Shown: one piece after another, positions 45,201-56,029 of the stretch | How the letters are laid out: every line of letters starts with the position of its first letter | Numbering within the stretch: position 1 is the stretch's first letter | Source: Sarcophilus harrisii | Taxonomy: Eukaryota > Chordata > Mammalia > Dasyuromorphia > Dasyuridae | Direction of reading: 5' to 3' | Assembly (NCBI RefSeq): GCF_902635505.1 | Contig: NC_045428.1 | Coordinates: forward strand, 119,059,641-119,123,640 | DNA: 64,000 nt | Notes under the pieces: model-generated | Database searches by the model: none | Told to the model about the DNA's origin: nothing | Seen by the model: the letters and a program-made list of their open reading frames with translations, nothing else | Position numbers and translations under genes: made by a program

Positions 45201-47443
45201 GTAGTGCTAATTTTTGCCACTGTTTTTCCTACTTCTGGATATCAATTGTCTAGATTTTTTCAAAAATAATTATTCTTCAACAAAATTTTGTGTTCATATT
45301 AAACTGAGCACAGATCAAATAAAATTTCTCCAAACCAGAACATTATTGAAGCTGGGTCTAAAACTTGAGTTTTAAAGTCAGAAAATAATTTTAAAATGCT
45401 TATGTAGTTGTTTATGGTAATACATCAGAATTAAGAACTATCTTTATTTTCAAATAGACAAAAAAATATTGAGCATATAAAGTATAAGTAAAAATTTATC
45501 TTAAAGGCTATGCATATTTTTATAAATTGAAATTAAGTATCTCAAGCATAATACAAATCAATTTTTACAAAGCGTAAATTTTCAAATAAAGCTTTGGTTA
45601 TTAGAATGTATGTTTGTCAAATCCATTTACTGAAGATGTTCTTTTAAAATACTCCAAGTATTTCATAATTATTTCTGTTAAAAAGTCAAGCAGATATGTT
45701 TGTGTGCACATGAGCATATAAAAACTATTATTGTTTACTTGTTACTAATTTTTAAATTTGGGCCATTATATTGTTTCTGCTTATTTACATATAGCTGAAG
45801 ATTAAGTTCTTGTTTCAAAATCCTAAGGCGGATCAAAATTATTTAGAAGACCTTAAACTGCCCTAATCAATATGCAATCCTATTTTGAAATAGATAAAAT
45901 TTATAAATAACACCCACAACTGCCAACTAAGACAAACTGTTTCTGAAACAATGATGAAGTACTTTCAAGCATCAATTTATAGTTTTGGGAAAAAAATACT
46001 TTTAAAAAAATGGATAGTTAGTGCGCTTCCAATTTCTCCCAAAAAGGGAAATATTTGGCATTAGTCCCCAGAAGCAAGGTTATGTAAAGACTAAGAAATC
46101 CAGGTGTTTGAAGATAAAACTTCATATTTTTACGGGCTATACAATATACCATTACCTTTGTATAAGTGGTGACAATTTAAAATGATACTTTGAAGTAACA
46201 AAAACTTCATTTAGAAAATAACTCATTTAAACTGATGTGATTACCAAGTACAATAATCTACCGAAACTTCTGTCTTTTGTTAATCCACTTAGCAATATTC
46301 ACTCAAAAAATATAAACTTAAATATGCCTTTTAAATTTATTATAGCTCACTCTAAAAATATACATTTGGAGCTCCGTGTATGATTAATAAAAACCAAAAT
46401 ATCTTACACAATTTAGCTGTACAATCTCTAAAAGAAAAATAAGTCACCATTAAGACTTACTTATTACAATCTGATCATCTTTTATACAATTTATAAACAA
46501 TTTAGAGTTTACTTTTAATTATGATTTTGATTTGGCTTTTTAAATAGTTTGCCATTATGAATTTCAGATACAACATAACCTCAAAACTAGTTTAAACAAT
46601 ATACAAAAACCAAAGAAAACTGGTTTAAATATTCCTTACTTCGCATACAAATAAATGACTCAAGTGCAATTTACAGAATAACATAGTACAAGATAGACTT
46701 TATAAGGTTAGTAGATTACAAAGCAATTTCCAAAATGTAAATTAAATGCTTTTCATTCTACTCTTTGTGCATTTGCCTTGTGGTAGTTTGATCTTGGCTC
46801 TAATTTGTGTTCTTGTACAACAACCACTTTGTTAAATTTACTATTTACCTAATAAACATATACATATTTCCCCCCCTCAAGAAACATGTTCAGTAAGAAA
46901 AAACTGGGCTGTGTAAAAACTGCAAAAATTTGGCCAATCTTCATGAACAAAACATACCTACACCCATGTCCCAACAAATCTTATCTTCCTGAGCTATGTC
47001 TGACACCTTATAACAGGTGTATGAAGACCCTAAAAATTGTCAATTTTACATTTTAAAAAACTGCATAGAGAACAAAACATTTTTTGGAAATCTATTACTA
47101 CTTCTTGGATGTCATAATCTGTAGTAGACAAGTTTCGCATACTTAACATGTTTAAACTTTACAACTGCTGATTATTCTTATATTTGAATCACTACCAAAT
47201 TTTCTACTGACATCTGACTGCTACTGGGCTAACGAAACAGATTTTTTTGACCAAACCTAGCCCATGAAATCTTCCACATTATTTATGCCTGTTGTTTAGT
47301 CACTGACTGAAAATACCAAATTTCTATGCCAGTCATATAATTATTTTAAAACCATGTTAAATAAGCTTCCCCTCCCCTCTTTTTAACAATATGGTATGCT
47401 CAAATTTAAGGTGCTATTAAAAGTGCCTTTTGGCTTAAGATCT
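42258..47443. other. Facing 3' UTRs and spacer of CLN5 and FBXL3
   Basis: About 5.2 kb, AT-rich, without any SINE, L1 or microsatellite I can recognise. Both genes probably have long 3' UTRs here: AATAAA on the plus strand at 42370, 42596, 45318 and 45585; on the minus strand (TTTATT) at 46336 and 45443. Exact transcript ends cannot be fixed. Confidence 0.65.
42370..42375 (+). terminator. CLN5: Candidate proximal polyadenylation signal of CLN5
   Basis: AATAAA 112 bases after the stop. Further AATAAA hexamers at 42596, 45318 and 45585 could give longer 3' UTRs. Confidence 0.4.
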
Positions 47444-48087
47444 TTACCAAGTGGGCATCATGTCTGGAAACCAAACTCTACCAAGATGCTTTGATACTTC
47501 CCAATGAATCTGCTCCAAACTATACTTTTGGTCAGGAATTAGGACTTCTTCCATAATGGATAGCTGAGACAAACGGCCACCACACAACTTCACAAATTCA
47601 ACAAAAGCACTGCAAGAGACTTCACATTCACCTAGTCCAATAGCTGACAAATTTTTGCAGCGTTCTGCAATGCGAATTAATTCCTCATCCAGTGGTCGTA
47701 ATCCGTTAGCACATACTACTAGTTCAACTAAACGAGGACAAGTCATTCCAACACGGCCAAGAACATCTTTACTTACTGATCTGCCAAAGTAAAGATGGGT
47801 GGCAGGAATTTCATAACGAAAGAATGGGTCAAATTCTTCTTCATACAAAAAAAAATACATCACTAAATTTACTTTAGGTGAATGTCTGACAAAAGCATCC
47901 CAGCTGCTCTTCTGAATTGTATGGAAATGTGTCTGTCCTGGATTTTCACTGACTACATCAATGCGCAAGTGTTCTAATCTGACATGTTTCTCAGAAGACA
48001 AAGCAAGAAGCAGCTCATCACTTAAGAGGTGGTAGTTCAAGGCCAGTTCACGTAAGCCATGGCATTGGTCAGCCACACAAAGGATAC
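47444..48087 (-). CDS. FBXL3: FBXL3 last coding exon
   Basis: Acceptor ttttccaag; the split Gly is completed, then [20 protein letters not shown] to WFPDMMPTW and TGA... stop at 47446-47444. It encodes 213 residues plus the shared Gly, the C-terminal LRRs that grip cryptochrome. Confidence 0.98.
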
Positions 48088-50205
48088 CTTGGAAAAGAAA
48101 ACAAATTCAGCCAATTCACAACTGAAATTGTACTTTTGAATAAATTATTTAATTACAATTTTAAAAACTATAAGACAGATTTACAATGTTTTACTGTAGT
48201 TTTAATGGGATGCAGCATACTGTAATGGAAAGATCACTCACTCGCCTTAGCAGACAAAAGACCTGGAGTTCAAATCAGCTATGCAACTCTGACCTACTTA
48301 GTCTTTTAACTTTTATGACTTTCAATTTTCTAATATGGGATTAAAAACACTTTTGCACTACCTACATGGTAGTTGCTAGGAATAAATGAGATGGCCTATA
48401 TAAAGTACAGTGTAAATCTTAAAGTGCTATTTGTATATCTCATAGCAAAAAGACAAAGAAAGGCTCTATATGCACTTTTAGAGCAATTCTTTTTGGTGAA
48501 AAAGAATTGGAAACAAAATAGATATCCCTGAATTGGGGAATAGCTAAACAAACTAGTACATGAATGCAATGGAATATTACTGTGTTCTAAGTAACATGAT
48601 AATGAAGAGAAATATGTAAAAATGAATACAAATAAACAAAGCCAGGAAACTATATAAGATACAATGTTAAAAATATTGTGAAATTATAAAGAACAACCTT
48701 AACCCCCCCCCCCCAAAAAGTCTACAGGGTAAAATATTTAAGATTCTTTTTTTAAATGTTCAGTGTTGCTAATTTTTTTTTTTCAAAAAAGATGAAAAAT
48801 AGGAACATTCAGACATAAAAACAAATGTCAAAACTTATTTTTTAAAAATGCTATTTGGAAACTGATAATCAGTAATAGGAAATGTCAACAAAGTCTAAAT
48901 ATCTTATGAATAAACTTTTAATAATAGCTTTGAAAGCTGATTATTTAGATTAATTTATATGCTTAATCTCTATTTAGCTAATCAAATCATAATTCTATAA
49001 AGTAGGAGTTCTAAAACTTTATTCTTCAGTATACACACACTAAATATTTAGAATCCCAAGTTCAACAGTTTCATCATCCATAAAATGAGCTGGAGAAATG
49101 GCAAATCACTCCAGTAACTTTGCCAAGAAAATGTGAAATGGGGTCATAAAAAGTCTAAAATGTCTGAAAATAATGTAGCTATGGACACTGATTTTACCTA
49201 CTCTATTGGTAGGTAGAAATCAGAAACAGGACTTAAGTGTAAGCTAAGAAGGGAGTCCATTACTGATTTTGCTTAAACATTTGACAATATCCTTTAGTAT
49301 ATAATAACCAGAATTGAACACAATATTTAAGATGTGGCCTAACAATGCAGAATACTGTTTGTTAAAATCTTCTGTTCCCTTTTCATAACTTCATTGAGGA
49401 TATTTCTGATACACTTATATTTCAAAGATATTGTTAATATGGGAAAGTTAATAACATTTTCTTAATCACCTTTTTAAAGTAATGGACTTATGATTTCACT
49501 TCTAATTAGCAGATGCCCTTCTCTCAATTCAGATAGGCACCTATTCTGTCTGAGGGAGCTACTTGGGGCACGGACAGATTAAAAGATTTACAGAGAGTCA
49601 TACAGTCAAGGATGTCAGAAGTTGTACCCAGGTCTTTCTATGAAAATAGCTATCTATTCATGATAGCATGCTGCCTCTCCAGCAGTATAAAATACAGCAC
49701 CTAAAAACAGGCTTCCCCATTCACTAGTCCACACTTAGAATATTGTGTTCAATTTTAGGCATCACAGATAAGAGATACTGACACATTAGCAAAAAAAGGA
49801 GGGTAATATGTTAAGAAGCCATCTCAAAAGGAATGGCTAAAGGAATCTGTAATACTTAGTCTCAAAAAAAGATAAAAGGGAAAAAATAGTAGCCTTTAAA
49901 TGTCTGAAAAATTCACATACAAGAATATGTTTACTTGTCATGCCCCCAAAAAGGTGAAAGTTTTTTAATTTGTTGATTTAATATACCATACAACTTTTAT
50001 TCAAACTGTAATGAGCAAAATATAACAACATACCTGCTGGAGAGACATGAGGACAACTGCTCATTTTTAACAATTTGAGTGTATCACTGTTGTTAGCCAC
50101 TAGTACCTTGAGGGATGGATCATCTACAGGTGTATCATCAATCTTTAGTGATGACAATGACTTGGAGTTTACAAACACAACGGTCAGTGCAGAGATAAAA
50201 TGAGA
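47444..50205 (-). CDS. FBXL3: FBXL3, cryptochrome F-box protein, 3' half
   Basis: FBXL3 is the leucine-rich-repeat F-box subunit of the SCF ubiquitin ligase that targets CRY1/CRY2 for degradation, setting circadian period. Two minus-strand exons are present: 50034-50205 and 47444-48087, encoding about the last 271 of 428 residues. The sequence is nearly identical to human, including the LRR segments [20 protein letters not shown] and [20 protein letters not shown] and the C-terminal FPDMMPTW, whose last Trp inserts into the cryptochrome FAD pocket. The F-box exons (human MKRGG...MDLPK) were looked for between 50206 and 64000 and not seen, so they lie beyond the window. Confidence 0.97.
48200..48430 (+). 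repeat. MIR/CORE-SINE
   Basis: 'actgtaatggaaagatcact', 'aaagacctggagttcaaatc' and 'aatgagatggcctatataaa' in sense MIR order. Confidence 0.75.
48430..48800 (+). mobile_element. Old L1 3' fragment
   Basis: 'tgaaaaagaattggaaacaa', 'ccctgaattggggaatagct' and 'tgaatgcaatggaatattac' correspond to the sense end of L1 ORF2. Confidence 0.75.
49062..49180 (+). repeat. Marsupial SINE fragment
   Basis: 'ataaaatgagctggagaaat', 'ggcaaatcactccagtaact' and 'ttgccaagaaaatgtgaaat' match the sense end of the SINE seen in reverse at 61345-61605. Confidence 0.75.
49690..49960 (+). mobile_element. CR1/L3-like 3' fragment
   Basis: 'ttagaatattgtgttcaatt', 'ttaggcatcacagat' and 'gcctttaaatgtctgaaaaa' match the sense strand of ancient CR1/L3 3' regions. 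Confidence 0.5.
50034..50205 (-). CDS. FBXL3: FBXL3 penultimate coding exon
   Basis: Acceptor cctctatag, donor gtatgt; 57 codons plus one base. It encodes [20 protein letters not shown] through [13 protein letters not shown] with a split Gly codon. Confidence 0.97.
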
Positions 50206-50819
50206 CTATAGAGGAAAAAAATCAGATCATTATTTAACTTTTTTTTAAAAAATCAAGTTTCCATATAATACAACAGTGAACATGTCATTCCAAAATTTAT
50301 GCTAATTTGCTGCTTCACTAGTTGTTGCCATTAAAGAGGGAGGAATGTTAGAAAAAAATGAGATAAAGAGAAGCTATTCATTTTCTCTATTTTATGTTTC
50401 CAAATAGTGAAGAAAATTAAAGAATACTGATTGAGAATGAACAGGCTCAGAATGAAAATCCCTTGAAGTCACTGGAGTTACTAGCAGTAGAAGGGAGAAA
50501 TTATTTCTATCAACTTATGGTGATGGTACTACTTAAATATATCACAGTACTCTATTTGGTAGCCAGTGTTATGCTTAATGTAGTAAAAGTAGTCTATCTT
50601 TTTTGTTTTAATACCTCAACACTATCAAAAAACCTTCATATAAATCTTTCCTAGTTAAAAGTATTCAAAATGTATGTAAGCAACCAAATTAAAACTAATA
50701 ATAAATTCAGAAGCGATCAGAAACTAGTTGAAAATGCTGAAATTTGCAGATCTTATAAAATTTGGTTCTAAAAATCAAAATATTATTAATAAGCAAGATA
50801 AAATTAATTCCTAAATTGC

Positions 50820-51000
50820 TTTCTAACAACTACAACTATACAGAAAGTGGAAAGGAGAGAACCTCAAGAAGAAATGAGTTCTCTATCACTGAATACCTTC
50901 AAAGGCTAAACAACCACTGAAGGGATATTATAGAGAAGATTACTGTTCAGGAACAGGATATTATAGATGATAAGGTCACTTTCCAGTTCTGAGATTGAAA
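50820..51000 (+). mobile_element. CR1/L3-like 3' end
   Basis: 'ctatcactgaataccttcaa', 'gggatattatagagaagatt' and 'aaggtcactttccagttctg' match the conserved 3' end of amniote CR1/L3 elements, sense. Confidence 0.6.
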
Positions 51001-51937
51001 TTTAAAATATATTTTGCATAAGGATAATTGACTAATCTCCAGTCTTTATGAACAGCCTTACCAGCATTTGTTGGACACGGAAATAAACCTGATTAGCTAC
51101 TATGGACAAACTGGGTAGGAACAAGATTCAGAAGATGCAAGCCAAGGAATAGAGAAAGAGAGTGACACATGCCCTTACATACCCCTTCTTCCTTAATTAG
51201 CTTGTGCTCTCACTCACAATCTCTCAAGTCAGAAAGGTATCTCAATTATCTACTTGAAACCAGATCTCATTAAGAATTCCTTTCCATTATATGCCCAGAA
51301 AGTTGGTATCTGGTTTTTTCTTAAAGACAGTTAATATGATGAGGAAGTAATTTCTAAGATGATACATCCCACCTGTTTCCTAAGCTCTCTCTAAATTTTT
51401 CTTCTCATGACTCTAAATCCATTTACCACAATTCTTCACCTACTATTCAACTATTTGTTTTTTGAGTCAACCAATATCTTTTCAACATGACTGCTTTCAA
51501 AATAGTTAAAGACAGTTTTTATTGTCACTAACCTCCAGATTGAATATCCTCAGTCCCTCCAACTCATCCTGGTCACTTTCCTCTATACATTCTCCAGATC
51601 TCTCAATATCTTTTAAATCTCTCAAAATCCTTTAAATATTCCAGTTGTGGTCTGATTAGGACAAAGCATACAACAGGGTAGGGCTATCACTTCCCTAATT
51701 AAAGACATCATTCTTCACAATGCTGTTTAATATTACAACAGATTTTTTTTTTTGGCTGTATGATAATACAGCTGATTCACATTCAGCCTACAAATGTACT
51801 AAACTCCCAGATTTTTTTCATATAGATTACTATCTAGTTATAGCTACCTCCTATCTTGTTCTGAAAAAGTTGACCGTTTCTTTAACTCAACTTTTAACCC
51901 TATCACATTTCATCCACTAGTTTTGGCCTAATTCACT

Positions 51938-52118
51938 CTAGTCATTCTCAATATGTGGATCCAAGAAGTCAAAGCTATTTGCATAATACTATTAAAAACT
52001 TTTAATTTTTAACAAAGTAAATGTTATAACATCCTCATAATGAAAGGTTTTGGGGGATCCTTCTATATTTTTAAGAGTGTAAAATGGTTCTAAAATTAAA
52101 AAAAAAAGGTTTGACAAT
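51938..52118. mobile_element. hAT-like non-autonomous element inside CR1/L3
   Basis: Ends 'tcattctcaatatgtggatc' and 'ggtttgacaatcattgctg' form imperfect inverted termini of the MER5/Charlie kind. The CR1/L3 sequence breaks at ctctag and resumes at ctgtag. Confidence 0.5.
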
Positions 52119-52150
52119 CATTGCTGTAGTCTATTAAAATTATTTTTGGA

Positions 52151-52298
52151 GGAGGACAGCTACATGACACAGTGTATAGAATACAGGGACCTTTGAGTCA
52201 GGAGAACCTGAGTTCAAATTTGAGCTCAGACATTTAACACTACTAGCTGTGTGAGTGGATGAGTCCCGTTAGCCCCAAATGCCTCTCAAAAAAATTAT
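52151..52298 (+). repeat. Marsupial SINE inside CR1/L3
   Basis: 'ggaggacagctacatgacac', 'aggagaacctgagttcaaat' and 'actactagctgtgtgagtgg', followed by an A/T tail. Flanked by imperfect duplicates of attatttttgga. Confidence 0.75.
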
Positions 52299-52325
52299 TA
52301 TATATATATATATATATATATATAT
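52297..52325 (+). repeat. (TA)n microsatellite at the SINE tail
   Basis: About 13 TA units grown from the SINE tail. Confidence 0.9.
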
Positions 52326-53629
52326 TTGGATCCTGACTGAATAATGTTAACCATCAAGTTCTGTGTCATCTACAAATTTGCTAATAATCATTCTATTTGT
52401 CTTTCTCTACATCAATGATTTTTTAAACTGTTATTAAACAGTACAGTGACAACCACAGATTCCTAGAGTCCTCCTTAAGTTAACATCAAATTATTCATTA
52501 ATGACTACTGTTTGGGTCCCAGCATTCAACTAGTATAGCTGCTCTATCATCTAGTCCATATCTCCTCCACAATAAAATGACTGTCAAATGCTTTTTTGAA
52601 ATCTAGGTAATATTATGTCTACAGCCAACCAAACCTACAGTAAACTCATCACTGAGATATCTCATGATCTTGCAAATTCTAATCAGCCTTATATTTCACA
52701 CTTTGTCAATACCCTTTACCCTTCCTGTTTGGAAAGTAGAGCCATAAACACCTCTACTTAAGAAGCAAACCAGAACTGATATCTCATTTTTTACCCAGCT
52801 ATAATTCTTTTAAATTTCTTTGACTTCTATGGTGGCTTCTTTGACTCCTCTTCCACATCTCTGTGCTAGGTACATTACTCTTCCTCTGCTTTTCAGCTTT
52901 CTTATGTTTATTGTGTTCCTCCATTAGAGTTCCTTAAAAACAGAGGCTGGCACACAATGTTTACTGACTGTTTTGACTGAAATGAACTTAGTTTGATATA
53001 ACCTGCTCTCAATAAAACAACACTGGTTTCTGTATGTTTCCCACTGTCTTTTCTAGAAGTTGACCAACCATCCCTTTGATAAAACTGATAGAGCAAGCTC
53101 TTTTGAGTAAACATGCTTGTAACTGATGGAACTTTCTAATTATAAAGTTCTTAGAGCTTGAGGTAATCAATACAGTATTATCAATTTTAAAATACAAATA
53201 TTATCTATGCCATTTACATGGAGGCCATTTTCCCACTTGGACAGGCACCAAGATATTCTCTATAATAGTGACAATCACCTTTGGTGAATATATATATCCT
53301 TGTTTTATGATAAGATTGATATTAAAAAGATTAGTTCAAGAGTTATTTCTGGATTTAATCTATTTAAAAAAAAAAAAAACCAGCACTGATCTTAACATAT
53401 TCAGAAATGCTCCTTTATTAAAGGAGAGACATACATTAAGGCTACATTATATTCTAAAAGTCAAATGCCTTTTTATAATTAAAAATAATGTACTGCAAGC
53501 TGAGTGAGCAGTATGATATGGCAGTCAAAAAAAAAAGCTAAAGTGATCTTATGTTGCAGTAAGAAAAATATAGTTTCCAATTACTGGGAAATAAATCATC
53601 CTACTCTCCTACATCCTTTGCTCTCATCA

Positions 53630-53880
53630 AAATTCACTTCCTAAGTTCTCAGCAGAATATTGATAAACTAGAGAATATCTAGAAGAGGGAAACCAGAATG
53701 GTGAAGTTGATATAATGAGTTGAAAGAACTATGCCTGTTTAGCCTGGAAAAGAGGATACTCTGAGAAACATGATTCATTTATCATGTTCTTCATCTTCAA
53801 ATATATGAAGAGCAGCAATCTGGAAGAGTTTAAAAACTTATTCTGCTTAGTACCAAAAGACAGAATTATCAAGTCACTTT
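53630..53880 (+). mobile_element. CR1/L3-like 3' fragment
   Basis: 'gatatctagaagaggg'-type motif at about 53675 (gaatatctagaagagggaaa), then 'gtttagcctggaaaagagga' and 'ttcatcttcaaatatatgaa' match the sense strand of CR1/L3. Confidence 0.6.
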
Positions 53881-54095
53881 TGGGATATTTATTATGTTCC
53901 ATATTTTGCATATATTCTATGAGAATATAAATATAAGCAAAAAGAAAAGATAGTTCCTACTCTCAAGGAACTTACATTTTAATGGAAAAGACATAAAAGG
54001 AAACTAAATAAGGGGAGGGGATGGACTGCAGTCTGGCAGGAAATGAAAAGATAAGTGGCCTGAATGCCACTTAAATTTAAATGGTTCTTAAAGGA

Positions 54096-54114
54096 CCCCC
54101 CCCCCCCCCCCCCC
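54096..54114 (+). repeat. C19 homopolymer
   Basis: Nineteen consecutive C; potential i-motif or G-quadruplex on the other strand and a likely length polymorphism or assembly weak point. Confidence 0.9.
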
Positions 54115-55278
54115 TTTCCGGTTAGAGAAAGGACCTTGGGATGAAGGGTAATTCTGAGGTGTGAAATCCAGAACTAAAGTGATCTAGGATAAAAACATTT
54201 CTGGAACATTATGTAGAAATATAGTAAGAATACAGCTTGGTGAAAGTTTATTAAAAATGTGTAATTCTATAAAATATAGTTTATATGTAAAGTATAAACT
54301 ATACTCATCAGACTTAAGAAATTTATAATTTATAATAAAAATTATAACAATTTAAAATTTATTCATAATAACTTATAATAAATTTATAATAATTTATAAT
54401 AAAGAAAAAAAATGATGCAATAAGTGAACATTGCAGAGGCAAATTTAGGCCTCTTGTCAGGAAAATCTCCATAGAAGTCCTACCCACTCCTTATCACAGC
54501 ATGAAGGTGACTCTTTTGTTCTTGAAGATTATGCTAGTAATGCACAAGCTTTACTTGTGCTGAAAATGTTTTGATGGCTTCAGGAAAAAGAGAACTAGTT
54601 TATTTTCTAAGAAAGAAAATCAAAGAAAAAAGGTAATCATCACCAGGAGGCTGACAACCTACTGATGAAACTCTTAAATCCATAAAAATGGGGAAAAATT
54701 TTTTTTAATGTTCCTTAGTCCTTTGAGACTCTTGTCTCTTTCTATATTGATGTTGGAAAGATGGTGGGGAAAGAGGCATGATGTCCTAAGAATGACAGTT
54801 TTTAGGCCTACAATAAAACCTTAATTTGATAGCTGGTACCCTAAAGTGACATCCTTAATCAATGACCAATTATAAACATTTTGCTAGAGTAGTTGAATCA
54901 TATGAATCATTACATTCTTGTAATAAATGAAAACTGAAGGAAGAAAGAATTTGGAACTAAATGGAAGGGCAGAGAATCCTTGGAAAGGCAAACAAGAAAA
55001 CTGGAGTTGGTTTTACTGTATTCTCAAAATTTTAAAAGATATTTAAAAGAAGATCAAATATCTTCATAGATAACAATGCTAATTAAAATAACTGCACTTA
55101 CACAAAAACATCAGTTGCTTAGGATGAAAGGATAAAGAAAAATTCAATGGAAAAATGTGCTAAGACTCTCCAAATCAAAACAGTATCTATTCTGATACTT
55201 GATGACTTAAATGCAAAAGAACAAGGATGGGAAAAGTGGCCAGGATGGATCAAATAGATATATAAAAAGCAGGGATTC

Positions 55279-55424
55279 TTTTTTTTCCCCCCTGAGGCAA
55301 TTGGGGTTAAGTGACTTGCCCAGGGTCATACAGCTAGGCAGTATTAAGTGTCTCAGGCCACATTTGAACTCAGGTCCTTCTGACTTCAGGGCTGGTGCTC
55401 TATCCACTGCATCACCTAGCTGCT
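55279..55424 (-). repeat. Marsupial SINE, antisense
   Basis: 'cctgaggcaattggggttaa', 'gtgacttgcccagggtcata', 'gtccttctgacttcagggct' and 'gcatcacctagctgct': the complete reverse pattern, with poly-T at its left end. Confidence 0.9.
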
Positions 55425-55433
55425 GATCTAGGG

Positions 55434-55636
55434 TTCAAGGATAATTTTCACAGTGGTCAGTAAAATATTTTTTAACATTTAAAAAAATTTTTTTAACATT
55501 TTTATAAATATATTTATGTATAATTTCCCTTGCAATCTTAAGTATTTTATTTTATGCATTTAAAAATATTTTGCTCATAAATTTCACCAGACTGCCAAAG
55601 AAAGCCATGAAATTTAAAAGGTTAAGAATCCTTGAC
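55434..55636 (-). mobile_element. hAT (Charlie-related) remnant
   Basis: 'tttcaccagactgccaaaga' and 'aaaaggttaagaatccttg' match the reverse end of a common MER-like hAT element ('caggggttcttaacct' type). Confidence 0.45.
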
Positions 55637-56029
55637 ATACAGAATATCTGTGCTGAAAGTGATATAACTGACAATACTGGGAGGCCACTTTACCAGATAC
55701 CAATTTATACACTATCTAAAGGAAGAGAAGATTATCAAAGGTGAAGGAAAAAAATACCTCAGACCCAATTGATTCCGATACAAGATGAAGAAAACATCAG
55801 CTACCAGCAAACTATATACCCATTCTGCCATCTATACTATATCTTTACAAGGATAATTTACACATGAATTACAAACATCTTCCATGAGAATATTAGAAAA
55901 GAATAAATAGGCTTTTTAAAACAATATTCCACAATAGGCCAAATCTATATCACAGCACAATTGACAGAAAGATGTAGAGAATAAAAGATCTCATTAAGAA
56001 GTAGAGCCAAACTGTCAAGAGTTTGTAAA

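Larger units (their letters stand above)
48088..50033 (-). other. FBXL3 intron
   Basis: It contains a MIR (48200-48430), an old sense L1 tail (48430-48800), a SINE fragment (49062-49180), an antisense MIR (49500-49680) and a CR1/L3-like piece (49690-49960). No other exon was seen. Confidence 0.65.
51440..53125 (-). mobile_element. Ancient CR1/L3 LINE with RT remnant, antisense
   Basis: Read on the minus strand it follows CR1/L3 ORF2: around 52380-52361 the RT box KFVDDTELDG (family FADDTKL) and VDIILPRFQKS near 52630 (family VDIVYLDFSKAF). Plus-strand landmarks are 'ccagttgtggtctgattagg', 'tgtgtcatctacaaatttgc' and 'gaccaaccatccctttgata'. It is interrupted by a hAT-like element and a SINE. 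Confidence 0.75.
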
